From Martinezella dioscoreae (GTDB taxonomy: Bacteria > Pseudomonadota > Alphaproteobacteria > Rhizobiales > Rhizobiaceae), in NCBI RefSeq assembly GCF_009176305.1, contig NZ_BLAJ01000003.1:1-64000 (forward strand): 64,000 bases of DNA, written 5' to 3'. Below, one piece after another: positions 9,177 to 17,591 of the stretch; within the stretch, counting starts at the first letter, position 1, and every line of letters starts with the position of its first letter. The notes beneath the pieces were generated by a model that searched no databases, was not told where the DNA came from, and worked only from the letters and a program-made list of their open reading frames with translations. The position numbers and the translations under genes were made by a program.

Positions 9177-10493
9177 ATGGCGTTCGTGACCGAAACGTTC
9201 GGTAACTTCAATTCGCGCTCCGGCTACGCCTCGCGATCAAAAAAATCCTTCAGCATCCGTCCCGGCACCCTGGCCACCGGCGTCGCAGTCGCTGCTTTCG
9301 CCTGGATCGCGGCGACGCTGATGACGACGCAATCGATGGTGCTATCGCTTCCCGGCGCAGCGGCGCCGACCGATAATTTCCTGGCGCCCCGCGCATCGGC
9401 ATTCATCGTTCCGCCAAGCCGCGCGGCTCATCCCGTCCGTTACGCCAGCCAGACGACCTCGCTGCATGGACAGAGCCGCTTCGGCGGCATCGCAGACGCG
9501 GATGTTCAAACGAAAGGTGTCGGTGCGGACGCTGTTCGACTGCAACTAGCCTATGCGCTTGCACAGCAGACCTCCGAAATGAAACAGGCGCAGGACGTAG
9601 CGGCGAGCATCAAGAGCGGTCGTATCGAAGTGGCCGCGGCTTCACCCGAGAAGATCGACCATTTGCGCAAGGTCATCGCCATAAACTTCGCGACTGCAAT
9701 GCAATCGCTGAGCCAAGCAAAGTATGCAGCCGCGCTGATACCTGCCGCAAGTCCTCTAAAGACGACCGGACAGCCGGCTGCGGTTGCTTCGGCAGCCCCC
9801 GCGGTAAGCTTGCCCGCCGTTGCGGAAGCCAAGCCGTTGCCCGCCAAGGACGCCGACATTGCGGTGGCCGAAGCCGTTCTGAACGTCATTCCGGTGGCCC
9901 GCCCTGCCCGCGAGACACCGACACCCATGCAGCGCGCCAATGCCACGAGCGCGATCGCCAGAGCGACGGGCGACGAAGCAACCGCTCAGCCACCATCACG
10001 TCTCACGGCGTATGCCGATCCGGATGACAGTTCCGTGCGCAAGACGAAGCCGTTCATCAATCCGTTTGCGGCGATCAGCCCCGGCGCAGGCACGGCGATC
10101 TACGACATCGAGGCGAAAACCGTTTATTTGCCGAGCGGCGAGCGCCTCGAGGCCCATTCCGGCCTCGGCCACATGCGCGACAATCCCCGCTATGTCGACC
10201 GCAAGAATACCGGCCCGACGCCGCCTGAAACGTATAACCTGACTTATAGGGAAAGCCTGTTCCATGGCGTGCAGGCGCTGCGCCTGACACCCGCAAACGG
10301 CGCTCGCGTCTATGGCCGCGATGGCCTGCTGGCTCACACCTACATGCTCAGAGGCGGCCGTGGCGAATCGAATGGCTGCGTGGTCTTCAAGGATTACAAC
10401 CGCTTCCTGGCTGCCTTCCGGCGTGGCGAAATCAAGCGATTGAAAGTGGTCTCGCGGATGTCGTCGGCGGCAAGCGTCGCTTCGGCACGGTAA
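9177..10493 (+). CDS. DUF2778 (Tlde1-like) membrane-anchored protein
   Basis: About 438 residues. One N-terminal transmembrane segment (LATGVAVAAFAWIAATLM, near residues 33-50) is followed by a long Ala/Pro-rich low-complexity linker and a C-terminal DUF2778 domain from about residue 300. The domain has the fold and likely catalytic pair of the L,D-transpeptidase-like Tlde1 family: LLAHTYML with His387 and ESNGC with Cys401. Tlde1 proteins act on peptidoglycan tetrapeptides; that this protein does so is an inference. ATG at 9177 was chosen; an upstream in-frame TTG at 9135 would add 14 residues. No T6SS gene is nearby, so a housekeeping cell-wall role is more likely than a toxin role. Confidence 0.75.
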   Translation: MAFVTETFGNFNSRSGYASRSKKSFSIRPGTLATGVAVAAFAWIAATLMTTQSMVLSLPGAAAPTDNFLAPRASAFIVPPSRAAHPVRYASQTTSLHGQSRFGGIADADVQTKGVGADAVRLQLAYALAQQTSEMKQAQDVAASIKSGRIEVAAASPEKIDHLRKVIAINFATAMQSLSQAKYAAALIPAASPLKTTGQPAAVASAAPAVSLPAVAEAKPLPAKDADIAVAEAVLNVIPVARPARETPTPMQRANATSAIARATGDEATAQPPSRLTAYADPDDSSVRKTKPFINPFAAISPGAGTAIYDIEAKTVYLPSGERLEAHSGLGHMRDNPRYVDRKNTGPTPPETYNLTYRESLFHGVQALRLTPANGARVYGRDGLLAHTYMLRGGRGESNGCVVFKDYNRFLAAFRRGEIKRLKVVSRMSSAASVASAR

Positions 10494-10516
10494 AAGGATT
10501 CGAGGCGCAAAGCGCC

Positions 10517-11620
10517 TCAATCTCTCACGACGATCGAGGTCTGGCGCGGCAATTCGCCATAGAAACCGCGCCAATTGGCAATCGCAAAGCCGAAGACGAT
10601 CAGGGCGCCGGCCTGATGTGCCAAGGCCAAATGCAGCGGCACGTGCAGCAGCAGCGTCGAAATGCCGAGGATCGCCTGGATCAGCACAAGCACGAAGAGA
10701 ACGACGGATCGCCGCGCATGGGTCGTTTGCGCCGCCGCGCGCAGCGAGATGATCATGTTGACGGCGACCACGGCGAAGAGCGCATAGGCGCCGAGGCGGT
10801 GAACGAACTGGACCGTCTTCGGGTTCTCGAAGAAATTGATCCAGCCCGGCGACTGTATGAAAAGATCACTCGGTACGACGGCGCCATCCATCAGTGGCCA
10901 GGTATTGTAGCTGAGGCCTGCATCGAGACCGGCGACGAGCGCGCCGAGATAGATCTGAAACAAGGCCATAAAAGCAATCAAACCGGCGAGTTTTGCTGAA
11001 TGACGTGTAGGCGGCGGCTCGTTCGAATGCGGCGACAGGGCGCGCATGAACCACATGCAGGCGGCAAAGATCAGACAGGCCGTCACGAGATGCGTCGCAA
11101 GGCGATATTGGCTGACGTCGGTGCGCGCTTCGAGCCCCGAGGAGACCATCCACCAACCGATCGCGCCCTGAAGGCCGCCGAGGAGGAAAATGCCCGCAAG
11201 CGGCAGCCAGAGCTTGCGCTCGACGCGGCCCGTCAACACGAAGAACAGTAGCGGCAGGCCAAAGATGATACCGATGGTGCGGGCCAGCAGGCGATGAGCC
11301 CACTCCCACCAGAAGATGCCCTTGAACTCTTCGACCGTCATATCCTTGTTCAGGATCTGGAATTGCGGGATGCGCTTGTAGAGATCGAATTCGTCCTGCC
11401 ATTCCTGCGCATTCAGCGGCGGGATAACGCCATGGATCGGCTGCCATTGTGTGATCGACAGGCCGGAATTGGTGAGGCGCGTGGCGCCTCCCACCAGCAC
11501 GAGACCGAAGAGAACCAGAAGCACACAGGCGAGCCAGATTCGTATAGCGCGACGATTGCGGTCCTGCCGGGCCACTTCCTTCAAAATGGCCTGTTCGGTC
11601 GTAAAATTAGTGGCAGCCAT
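10517..11620 (-). CDS. ctaA: Heme A synthase (COX15/CtaA type 2)
   Basis: A 367-residue integral membrane enzyme that oxidises the C8 methyl of heme O to the formyl group of heme A for aa3-type oxidases. Eight hydrophobic segments are visible. Conserved family motifs include GGATRLTNSGLSITQWQP near 44-61, FWWEWAHRLLAR near 102-113 (His heme ligand), GAIGWWMVSSGL and FVHRLGAY, plus a late HLALAHQAGA. The length matches the alphaproteobacterial/mitochondrial COX15 type rather than the shorter Bacillus CtaA. ATG at 11620 is preceded by AAGGGAGAAG. It is divergent from the DUF2842 gene. Confidence 0.93.
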   Translation of the reverse strand: MAATNFTTEQAILKEVARQDRNRRAIRIWLACVLLVLFGLVLVGGATRLTNSGLSITQWQPIHGVIPPLNAQEWQDEFDLYKRIPQFQILNKDMTVEEFKGIFWWEWAHRLLARTIGIIFGLPLLFFVLTGRVERKLWLPLAGIFLLGGLQGAIGWWMVSSGLEARTDVSQYRLATHLVTACLIFAACMWFMRALSPHSNEPPPTRHSAKLAGLIAFMALFQIYLGALVAGLDAGLSYNTWPLMDGAVVPSDLFIQSPGWINFFENPKTVQFVHRLGAYALFAVVAVNMIISLRAAAQTTHARRSVVLFVLVLIQAILGISTLLLHVPLHLALAHQAGALIVFGFAIANWRGFYGELPRQTSIVVRD

Positions 11621-11732
11621 GGCTTCTCCCTTCGATCAGGCTGTTGATTTGCCCGATAGGGGCGTGCAAAACAAGTCCCGGGAGTTTGCGGCATGCCGTC
11701 GCGGCATGTTGCCATAATGAGGAGAAAACCCC

Positions 11733-11942
11733 GTGCCCCTTCGCCTGCGCAAATTCATTGGCATGATCCTGCTGGTGCTGCTGGTTGCAATCTATGCGAT
11801 CGTCGCCATGATCGTTGCAGTGCGAACGCTTGCAGATCAACCCGGCTGGGTGCATTTCCTCTATTTCCTTTTCAGCGGCATCATCTGGGTGCTGCCGGCA
11901 ATGGGCATCATCAAGTGGATGGCCGGGCCGCGCCCGCAGTAA
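11733..11942 (+). CDS. DUF2842 small membrane protein
   Basis: A 69-residue protein with two transmembrane segments (IGMILLVLLVAIYAIVAMIV and FLYFLFSGIIWVLPAMGIIK), ending in WMAGPRPQ, the conserved tail of the DUF2842 family found in alphaproteobacteria. A GTG start at 11733 follows GAGGAG by 7 bases. It is divergently placed from heme A synthase, a frequent arrangement in rhizobia, which hints at a link to respiratory-chain biogenesis. No biochemical function is known to me. Confidence 0.8.
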   Translation: MPLRLRKFIGMILLVLLVAIYAIVAMIVAVRTLADQPGWVHFLYFLFSGIIWVLPAMGIIKWMAGPRPQ

Positions 11943-12077
11943 CGCGCGTTCTGGCAGGATTTACATTAGGCTAACCCTGATCCGCACCTTGTCCGGCGCG
12001 AGTGTCCCATCTTAAGCCAAAAATAAGCCGTTGCCCGCCAGACTGCGCCCGAATACCGCCGGAGCGGAGAAGATCGG

Positions 12078-13334
12078 ATGCAGACCCAGACGCGAGATAT
12101 CGCTGGCATAGCCGCCGAAGCAGCGGATAAGCGGATTGCGTGCATCGAGATGGAGCCTGCCGCCGCCGATCAGTTGCGGGTCGACATCTTCGACAGCATG
12201 GCACCGCTCGAAGCCGAATGGCGCGCGCTGGAACGGGACGATCTCAACTCGCTGCACCAGAGCTATGACTGGTGCGCAGCTTGGGTGGAGAACCTCGAAC
12301 GTCCTCTCGCCATCATCCGGGGCTCGATCGGAGACCAGGTTGCTTTCATCCTGCCGCTCGAAATCATTCGCAGTCGCGGGACAAGACGAGCCGAGTTCAT
12401 CGGAGGCCACCACAACAATATCAATACCGGATTGTTTTCAGCCGAGTTCCTGGAGAATGGGGGTTTGACGGCTCCTCAGGCGAGCGCCATCTCGGCGGCT
12501 TTGCGCGGCAAGGCGGACGTCGTCATCCTGCGCAACGTCCCGCTCGAATGGCGCGGCCGCAAAAATCCGCTCGCTTTGCTGACGTCGATCGAAAATCAGA
12601 ACCACGCCTTTCAGATGCCCTTCCTCGGCAGTTTTGAAGCAAGCCTAAAGCAGGTCAATGCCAAGCGCCGGCGCAAGAAGTTCAAGCATCAGAGCCGGCT
12701 TCTCGATGCCAGGGGCGGCTACGAATATGTGATCGCCGGTCCTGACGAGCAGGACGCATTGCTCGATCTGTTCTTCCGGCAGAAGGCGATCCGCTTCGAG
12801 GATGCCGGCCTGCCCGATGCGTTCAAGGATGGCCGGATCAAGGCTGCGCTGCACGCCATGTTGCGCCGACGCCAAGGCGATGGCATCGGCGCGACGCTGG
12901 AGATGCATGCGCTGCGCCTAAAAGGCGAACACGAGGGCCATATTCCAGCCATCGCTGCCCTGTCCCGCAAGGGAGATCATGTCATCTGCCAGTTTGCCTC
13001 TATCGATGAGGCTCTGGTTGCGGAGGCGAGCCCCGGCGAATTGCTGTTTTGGCTGATGATCGAGCGGCTGCATCGCGAAGGCGTCGCGCTCTTCGACTTC
13101 GGTATCGGCGACCAGATTTACAAGCGTTCCTGGTGCCCGATGGAAACGGTGCAGTATGATCTCTTCCTGCCCGTCTCAGGCATGGGGCGTCTCGCGGCGA
13201 TGGCGAACCGGGTCATCACGCGTACGAAGGTCGCGATCAAATCCAATCGCAAGCTCTATTCCTTCATCCAGCGGCTGCGGGCACGGCATGGAGCCGGCAC
13301 CGCATCGGATGATGGAGGCGGCGACGCGGATTGA
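12078..13334 (+). CDS. CelD/BcsL-type GNAT acetyltransferase of the polysaccharide locus
   Basis: A 418-residue cytosolic protein of the GNAT_6 (CelD/BcsL) acetyltransferase family, associated with cellulose and exopolysaccharide loci. Recognisable parts are LEAEWRALE and SYDWCAAW near the N-terminus, KRRRKKFKHQSRLL near 195-208, the central GNAT core with GDHVICQFAS, and the typical ending LFDFGIGDQIYKRSWCP near 340-356. It probably modifies a sugar nucleotide or a lipid-linked glycan; the substrate is unknown. ATG at 12078 was chosen. Its stop codon abuts the stop of the convergent Wzc-like gene with no gap (TGATCA), a compact end-to-end layout. Confidence 0.82.
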   Translation: MQTQTRDIAGIAAEAADKRIACIEMEPAAADQLRVDIFDSMAPLEAEWRALERDDLNSLHQSYDWCAAWVENLERPLAIIRGSIGDQVAFILPLEIIRSRGTRRAEFIGGHHNNINTGLFSAEFLENGGLTAPQASAISAALRGKADVVILRNVPLEWRGRKNPLALLTSIENQNHAFQMPFLGSFEASLKQVNAKRRRKKFKHQSRLLDARGGYEYVIAGPDEQDALLDLFFRQKAIRFEDAGLPDAFKDGRIKAALHAMLRRRQGDGIGATLEMHALRLKGEHEGHIPAIAALSRKGDHVICQFASIDEALVAEASPGELLFWLMIERLHREGVALFDFGIGDQIYKRSWCPMETVQYDLFLPVSGMGRLAAMANRVITRTKVAIKSNRKLYSFIQRLRARHGAGTASDDGGGDAD

Positions 13335-15590
13335 TCAGGCTGCGTCCCGGCGCGTGTCCGGATCATGCTCCTCGCGCCAGCCGGACATCAGAATGATGTG
13401 CTCGTAGCCGGCCTTCTGGAATTCCGTCATGGCAGCGATGAACTGGCTTTCGTCGGGCTCAGGCATGGAGAGGATGATTTCCGTCTCCTTGCTGCGCGTC
13501 AGCCGTGCGACGCCGGAGACTTCAGCCGCGCCACATTCCACCAGAACGATGTCATAGGCCGAACCGAGTGCGTCGAGGATCAGCGACAGACGATCGGCGC
13601 CGCGCATGGCACGGGCAAGGTCGCTCATGCCCTGCGGCACGAGATGGGCATCCGACAGGCGATCCGGATGGATCGTATCGGCAAAGGCCGCTTCGCCGCA
13701 AAGCAGGTCGGTTACGCCAGGAAGTTCGTCATGCTCTGCCATGAGTCTGGAGGGACATCCGGTGCCGGTCATATCGACCAGCACGATACGGCTCCCCGCA
13801 TCGGCGATGGTCCGCGCCAGCATGACAGTCGCGGTCGAACCATTATCACCGGTCGGAGATATGGCGATCGCCAGCCGCGAGCCGCTGTCGATCAGATAAT
13901 CCGCGACGGATTGGATGGAGAAATCTTCCTCTTCCTCCGTCGCGCGAGCAGCCTGCCTGGGTTCATGGTCCGGAGCGATTGCAGTGCCCGGGGCGGCAGC
14001 GGCGTCGGGCGCAATTGCAGTGTCTGCAACCTGAACCGCGATGTCTTCTGGCGGGATCGAAAGCATGCTTGCCGGCGCCTCGGCACCGCTCGCGCTCGCA
14101 ACTGCCCGAACCGGAGCAGGTTCGACGACGGGTCGAGTGCGCTTCGCCGTCTCCAGCATGACGGCATCTTCCCTGCGGGCAGGCCCGACCGGCCGCAATG
14201 CACGGCCGCTGAACAGCTCCGCGAGCATGATAACGATGGCCGTGAGGATGAAGGTGGCAAGGGTAGCGACGATGACGATCGGGCCGACTTTCGGGAAAGA
14301 GGGATCGACCGGTTCGACCGCCGTGGAAACGATGCGCGCATCGGCAGGGCTGGAATTCTTGTCGACGCGAGAGGCCGCTTCGCGATAACGGGCAAGATAG
14401 GTCTCTAGCAATTGTCGCTCTGCCGCAGCTTCACGCTCCAGCGCATTGAGGCCCACTTCGTCCTCCCCTGCCCGGGCGCTATCGGCCTTCAGCGTATTCG
14501 ATTGGGCGAGGAGCTGCTGTTCGCGCAGCTGCGCTACCTTCGCCTCGTTCTCGATGCTTGCCAGAATCCTCTGGGTCTCGCGATCGATCTGCTGACGGAT
14601 ATCGACGAGCTGCGCCCGCAGGCTCTTCAGCCGTGGATGCCCATCCATCAGCGTCGTGGACAAATCCGATATCTGCGACTCGAGATTAGATTGGGTCGCC
14701 TTCAGCCGCTGAATAGTTTGCGAGCCTGCGACGTCCGCAAGCGTATCGGTCGAACGGCCGCTGGACAGTGCGCTGCGCACCGCCTGCGCCCTCGCCTCGG
14801 CATTGGCCTTGTCGCCACGCACCTGCGCCAGCTGCGTCGAGATATCCGCGAGCTGCTGCGTGGCGAAATTGTTGTTCTGACTGGTCTGGAGAAGACCGTT
14901 GGCGGAACGATAATCCGCAACTTTCTTTTCCGCCTCGCTCACCTTATCGCGCAGCTTGGCGATCTCCGGCTCCAGCCAGCGCGTCGCCTCGCTATTGGAA
15001 TCGAGCTTGGCGCCGCTCTGCATGGATAGATAGACCTGCGCCATGGCATTCGGCACGCTGGCGGCGAGATCCGGATTGCGGGACGTGAAGCTGATGCCGA
15101 TCACGCGTGAGCTGTTGATCTGATAGACCTGCAGGCGGCTGTTGAAGGCGTCCAGCATCCGCTCTTCCGGGGCCTTGTCGGCCGCCGCCCGCTTCAGATG
15201 CAGCTTGATCAGAATATCAGAGAGAGCAGAACCGTTGTTGCCGGCGGCGAATTCGGGACGATCGTAGAGCTTGAGATTGGTAATGACCTGCTTCACCAGA
15301 TCCGCCGACTGCAGGATCTGCACCTGGCTGGCAATATTCAACTCGTCTAGCAGCGGGCCAGCACCGGCATCGTTGCCCGATGTCGTCGCCGCAAAGGCGG
15401 GCGCACGCTGCTCGATGAGGATGCGGGCCTCGCTGCGATATTCCGGCGACATGACCTTGGCGATCGCGAATGCCGCGCAGGCGCCAGCCAGCGTGATGGC
15501 AACGACGCGCACCCGCCGCTGCCACACAGCGCGAAAGAGCTGAGCGAGATCGATGTCCACATCCTGCTGGGTGTTGTTGACACCGGACAT
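13335..15590 (-). CDS. Wzc/GumC-like polysaccharide co-polymerase with degenerate P-loop domain
   Basis: A 751-residue inner-membrane chain-length/co-polymerase protein. A Wzz domain (DIDLAQLFRAVWQRRVRV, then TM1 near residues 30-50) is followed by a long periplasmic coiled-coil (about 180-420) and TM2 near 450 (VIVATLATFILTAIVIMLAEL). A Pro/Ala linker leads to a BY-kinase-like domain near 560-751. Its Walker A is degenerate: GDNGST (581-586) replaces GxGKS/T, so the phosphate-binding Lys is missing. Walker A' keeps only one Asp (IVLVDMTG), and no Tyr cluster ends the protein. It probably acts as a structural PCP, not an active tyrosine kinase. ATG at 15590 with GGAG upstream is preferred. 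It is divergent from the Wza-like gene. Confidence 0.88.
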   Translation of the reverse strand: MSGVNNTQQDVDIDLAQLFRAVWQRRVRVVAITLAGACAAFAIAKVMSPEYRSEARILIEQRAPAFAATTSGNDAGAGPLLDELNIASQVQILQSADLVKQVITNLKLYDRPEFAAGNNGSALSDILIKLHLKRAAADKAPEERMLDAFNSRLQVYQINSSRVIGISFTSRNPDLAASVPNAMAQVYLSMQSGAKLDSNSEATRWLEPEIAKLRDKVSEAEKKVADYRSANGLLQTSQNNNFATQQLADISTQLAQVRGDKANAEARAQAVRSALSSGRSTDTLADVAGSQTIQRLKATQSNLESQISDLSTTLMDGHPRLKSLRAQLVDIRQQIDRETQRILASIENEAKVAQLREQQLLAQSNTLKADSARAGEDEVGLNALEREAAAERQLLETYLARYREAASRVDKNSSPADARIVSTAVEPVDPSFPKVGPIVIVATLATFILTAIVIMLAELFSGRALRPVGPARREDAVMLETAKRTRPVVEPAPVRAVASASGAEAPASMLSIPPEDIAVQVADTAIAPDAAAAPGTAIAPDHEPRQAARATEEEEDFSIQSVADYLIDSGSRLAIAISPTGDNGSTATVMLARTIADAGSRIVLVDMTGTGCPSRLMAEHDELPGVTDLLCGEAAFADTIHPDRLSDAHLVPQGMSDLARAMRGADRLSLILDALGSAYDIVLVECGAAEVSGVARLTRSKETEIILSMPEPDESQFIAAMTEFQKAGYEHIILMSGWREEHDPDTRRDAA

Positions 15591-15722
15591 ATGCAAAACT
15601 CCATAATAGAAAGCCAAAATTAATCGTAAACGACTATGGTAACCCAAGCGTTAATAGTATTTCGCCAGCATTATTTTTGGCATCTCTAATTTTTTCCTGG
15701 AATTTGATTTACTCTTTACCGA

Positions 15723-15738
15723 CCGTTAACCCTAACGG
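15723..15738. promoter_or_regulatory. Inverted repeat upstream of the polysaccharide operon
   Basis: CCGTTA (15723-15728) and TAACGG (15733-15738), separated by ACCC, lie 44 bases before the Wza-like start in the divergent promoter region. It could be an operator for the polysaccharide genes. This is a pattern only; the binding protein is unknown. Confidence 0.3.
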
Positions 15739-15781
15739 ATCGATAACGACGGCAGTGTCTTCCCTTTCTAATGAGCGCGAA

Positions 15782-16357
15782 ATGCCCTTCGCAAAGTCAA
15801 AGATTGTCCTTGCACTCGGCATGGCTGCCGTGAGCGCCGCGCTCACTGGCTGCAACACCTATCAACCGGCACCCAAGGCCTTCAACGAGGCCACGATCCA
15901 GCCCTATACGCTTGATAGCGGCGACCGGTTGCGCGTCACGGTGTTCGATCAAGCCGGGCTGACCAACACCTATACTGTCGATCAGGCCGGCTATATCGCC
16001 TTCCCGCTGATCGGCCAGGTTGCTGCCCGCGGCCGCACGCTGCAGCAGCTCTCCGGCCAGATCGCGCAGAAGCTTCGCCAGGGATATATTCGCGATCCAG
16101 ACGTCACCATCGACATCGACCGCTATCGCTCGGTCTATATTATGGGCGAAGTCGGCCAGCCGGGCCAATATTCCTATGTGCCGGGCATGACCATCCAGAA
16201 TGCCATCGCGGTCGCAGGCGGGTTCACCAGCCGGGCCAACCAATCCAACGCGGATGTCACCCGCAAGATTAACGGTCATGTCATGACTGGACGGGTCGGC
16301 ATCTCCGATCCGGTGCTGGCAGGCGACACCATCTATGTCAGAGAGCGGTTGTTCTAA
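15782..16357 (+). CDS. Wza-like polysaccharide export lipoprotein
   Basis: A 191-residue outer-membrane polysaccharide export protein. It has a lipoprotein signal (LGMAAVSAALTGCNTY; lipobox Cys near 23). The poly-export domain begins IQPYTLDSGDRLRVTVFDQ near 38-56, and an SLBB segment follows (SVYIMGEVGQPGQYSYVPG near 118-136). It is about half the length of E. coli Wza and lacks its C-terminal amphipathic helix region, as in other short rhizobial export proteins, so how it opens the outer membrane is unclear. ATG at 15782 is used because it gives a standard signal peptide. It is the first gene of a five-gene operon. Confidence 0.88.
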   Translation: MPFAKSKIVLALGMAAVSAALTGCNTYQPAPKAFNEATIQPYTLDSGDRLRVTVFDQAGLTNTYTVDQAGYIAFPLIGQVAARGRTLQQLSGQIAQKLRQGYIRDPDVTIDIDRYRSVYIMGEVGQPGQYSYVPGMTIQNAIAVAGGFTSRANQSNADVTRKINGHVMTGRVGISDPVLAGDTIYVRERLF

Positions 16358-16369
16358 CCGCGACCGCTC

Positions 16370-17515
16370 ATGGCCCGACCGCTTCGAATCCTTCACTGCT
16401 TCAGATCGCCCGTCGGCGGGGTCTTCCGCCATGTCCGGGATCTGGCGGAGGAACAGAGCAAAGCGGGCCATGAGGTCGGCATCCTTTGCGACAGCCTGAC
16501 GGGCGGCGAGCATGAGGATCGTCTGTTCGACGATATCGCGCCATTCCTGGCTCTTGGCGTCGTCCGTCTGCCGATCCGACGGCAAATTACCCTCTCGGAT
16601 GCTGCGACACTGTGGAGTAGCTATAAAGAAATCAAGAGTTTGCGGCCGGATGTGCTGCACGGGCACGGCGCCAAGGGCGGCCTGCTTGCGCGCGTTCTCG
16701 GCTCGATCCTGCGGGTCAACAGGTGTCGCGTAGCCCGCCTCTATACAGCGCATGGCGGAAGCCTGCATTTCTCGCGCGGCTCGTTCCAGGGCATGCTGGT
16801 GCACAGCCTGGAACGGATGCTCGAGTTTCTCACCGATGGCCTGATCTTCATTTGCGACTTCGAACGCCGCACCTATGAAAGAAAGATCGGCAAGCCGCGC
16901 ACCCGCTCTGTGATGATCTATAACGGCATCAGCGAAAGAGATTTTCGCACCATACCGACACGATCGGACTCCGTGCATTTCGTCTATATCGGCATGCTGC
17001 GGGACCTCAAAGGTCCCGATCTGTTCGTGGACGCCTTTGCAAAAACGGAGCGGCGGATCGGCAGGCCGCTGTCAGCGCTGATGATCGGCGACGGACCGGA
17101 CAGAGACAAATATCACCGAATGATGGTCGAACGGGGCCTCGGTCACCGTATCGGCATGCTACCCGCGATGCGCGTGCAGGAAGCCTTCACGGTATCACAG
17201 AACATCGTCGTCCCCTCGCGCGCCGAGGCCATGCCCTATATCGTTCTTGAAGCGCTCGCAGCCGGCAAGACCGTCATCGCCTCGCGCGTCGGCGGCGTTG
17301 CGGAAGCGCTTGGCGAAAACAGCGCAGCACTCGCCAAACCGGAAGATGCCGATGACCTCTCGCGCATCATGGCCGAAGCGATCACAGAACCGCTATGGGG
17401 CGCTCGCAACATGCCCGATATCGGAACGATACGATCGAATTTTTCGGCTTCGGCCATGGCGCGGGATACTTTGCACTTGTATCGAAATATACTTGGCCTG
17501 AACGAAGACGGTTAG
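16370..17515 (+). CDS. GT4 glycosyltransferase
   Basis: A 381-residue cytoplasmic retaining glycosyltransferase with GT-B fold. The N-terminal domain has RILHCFRSPVGGVFRHVRDLAEEQ (acceptor side) and VLHGHGAKGG near 97-106. The C-terminal donor domain has FVYIGMLRDLKGPDLFVDAF near 204-223, MIGDGPDR, and the nucleotide-sugar motif VPSRAEAMPYIVLEALAAGKTVIA near 281-304 (the E-x7-E of GT4). It starts 12 bases after the Wza-like gene and belongs to the same operon. Sugar and linkage cannot be read from sequence. Confidence 0.88.
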   Translation: MARPLRILHCFRSPVGGVFRHVRDLAEEQSKAGHEVGILCDSLTGGEHEDRLFDDIAPFLALGVVRLPIRRQITLSDAATLWSSYKEIKSLRPDVLHGHGAKGGLLARVLGSILRVNRCRVARLYTAHGGSLHFSRGSFQGMLVHSLERMLEFLTDGLIFICDFERRTYERKIGKPRTRSVMIYNGISERDFRTIPTRSDSVHFVYIGMLRDLKGPDLFVDAFAKTERRIGRPLSALMIGDGPDRDKYHRMMVERGLGHRIGMLPAMRVQEAFTVSQNIVVPSRAEAMPYIVLEALAAGKTVIASRVGGVAEALGENSAALAKPEDADDLSRIMAEAITEPLWGARNMPDIGTIRSNFSASAMARDTLHLYRNILGLNEDG

Positions 17516-17591
17516 AATACAGGCAAGTGTTGTAAGTGTTTCTTAGCTGATATCTGATAGGCCTTGTCCGGTAACGACTGGATAAGTTGCC

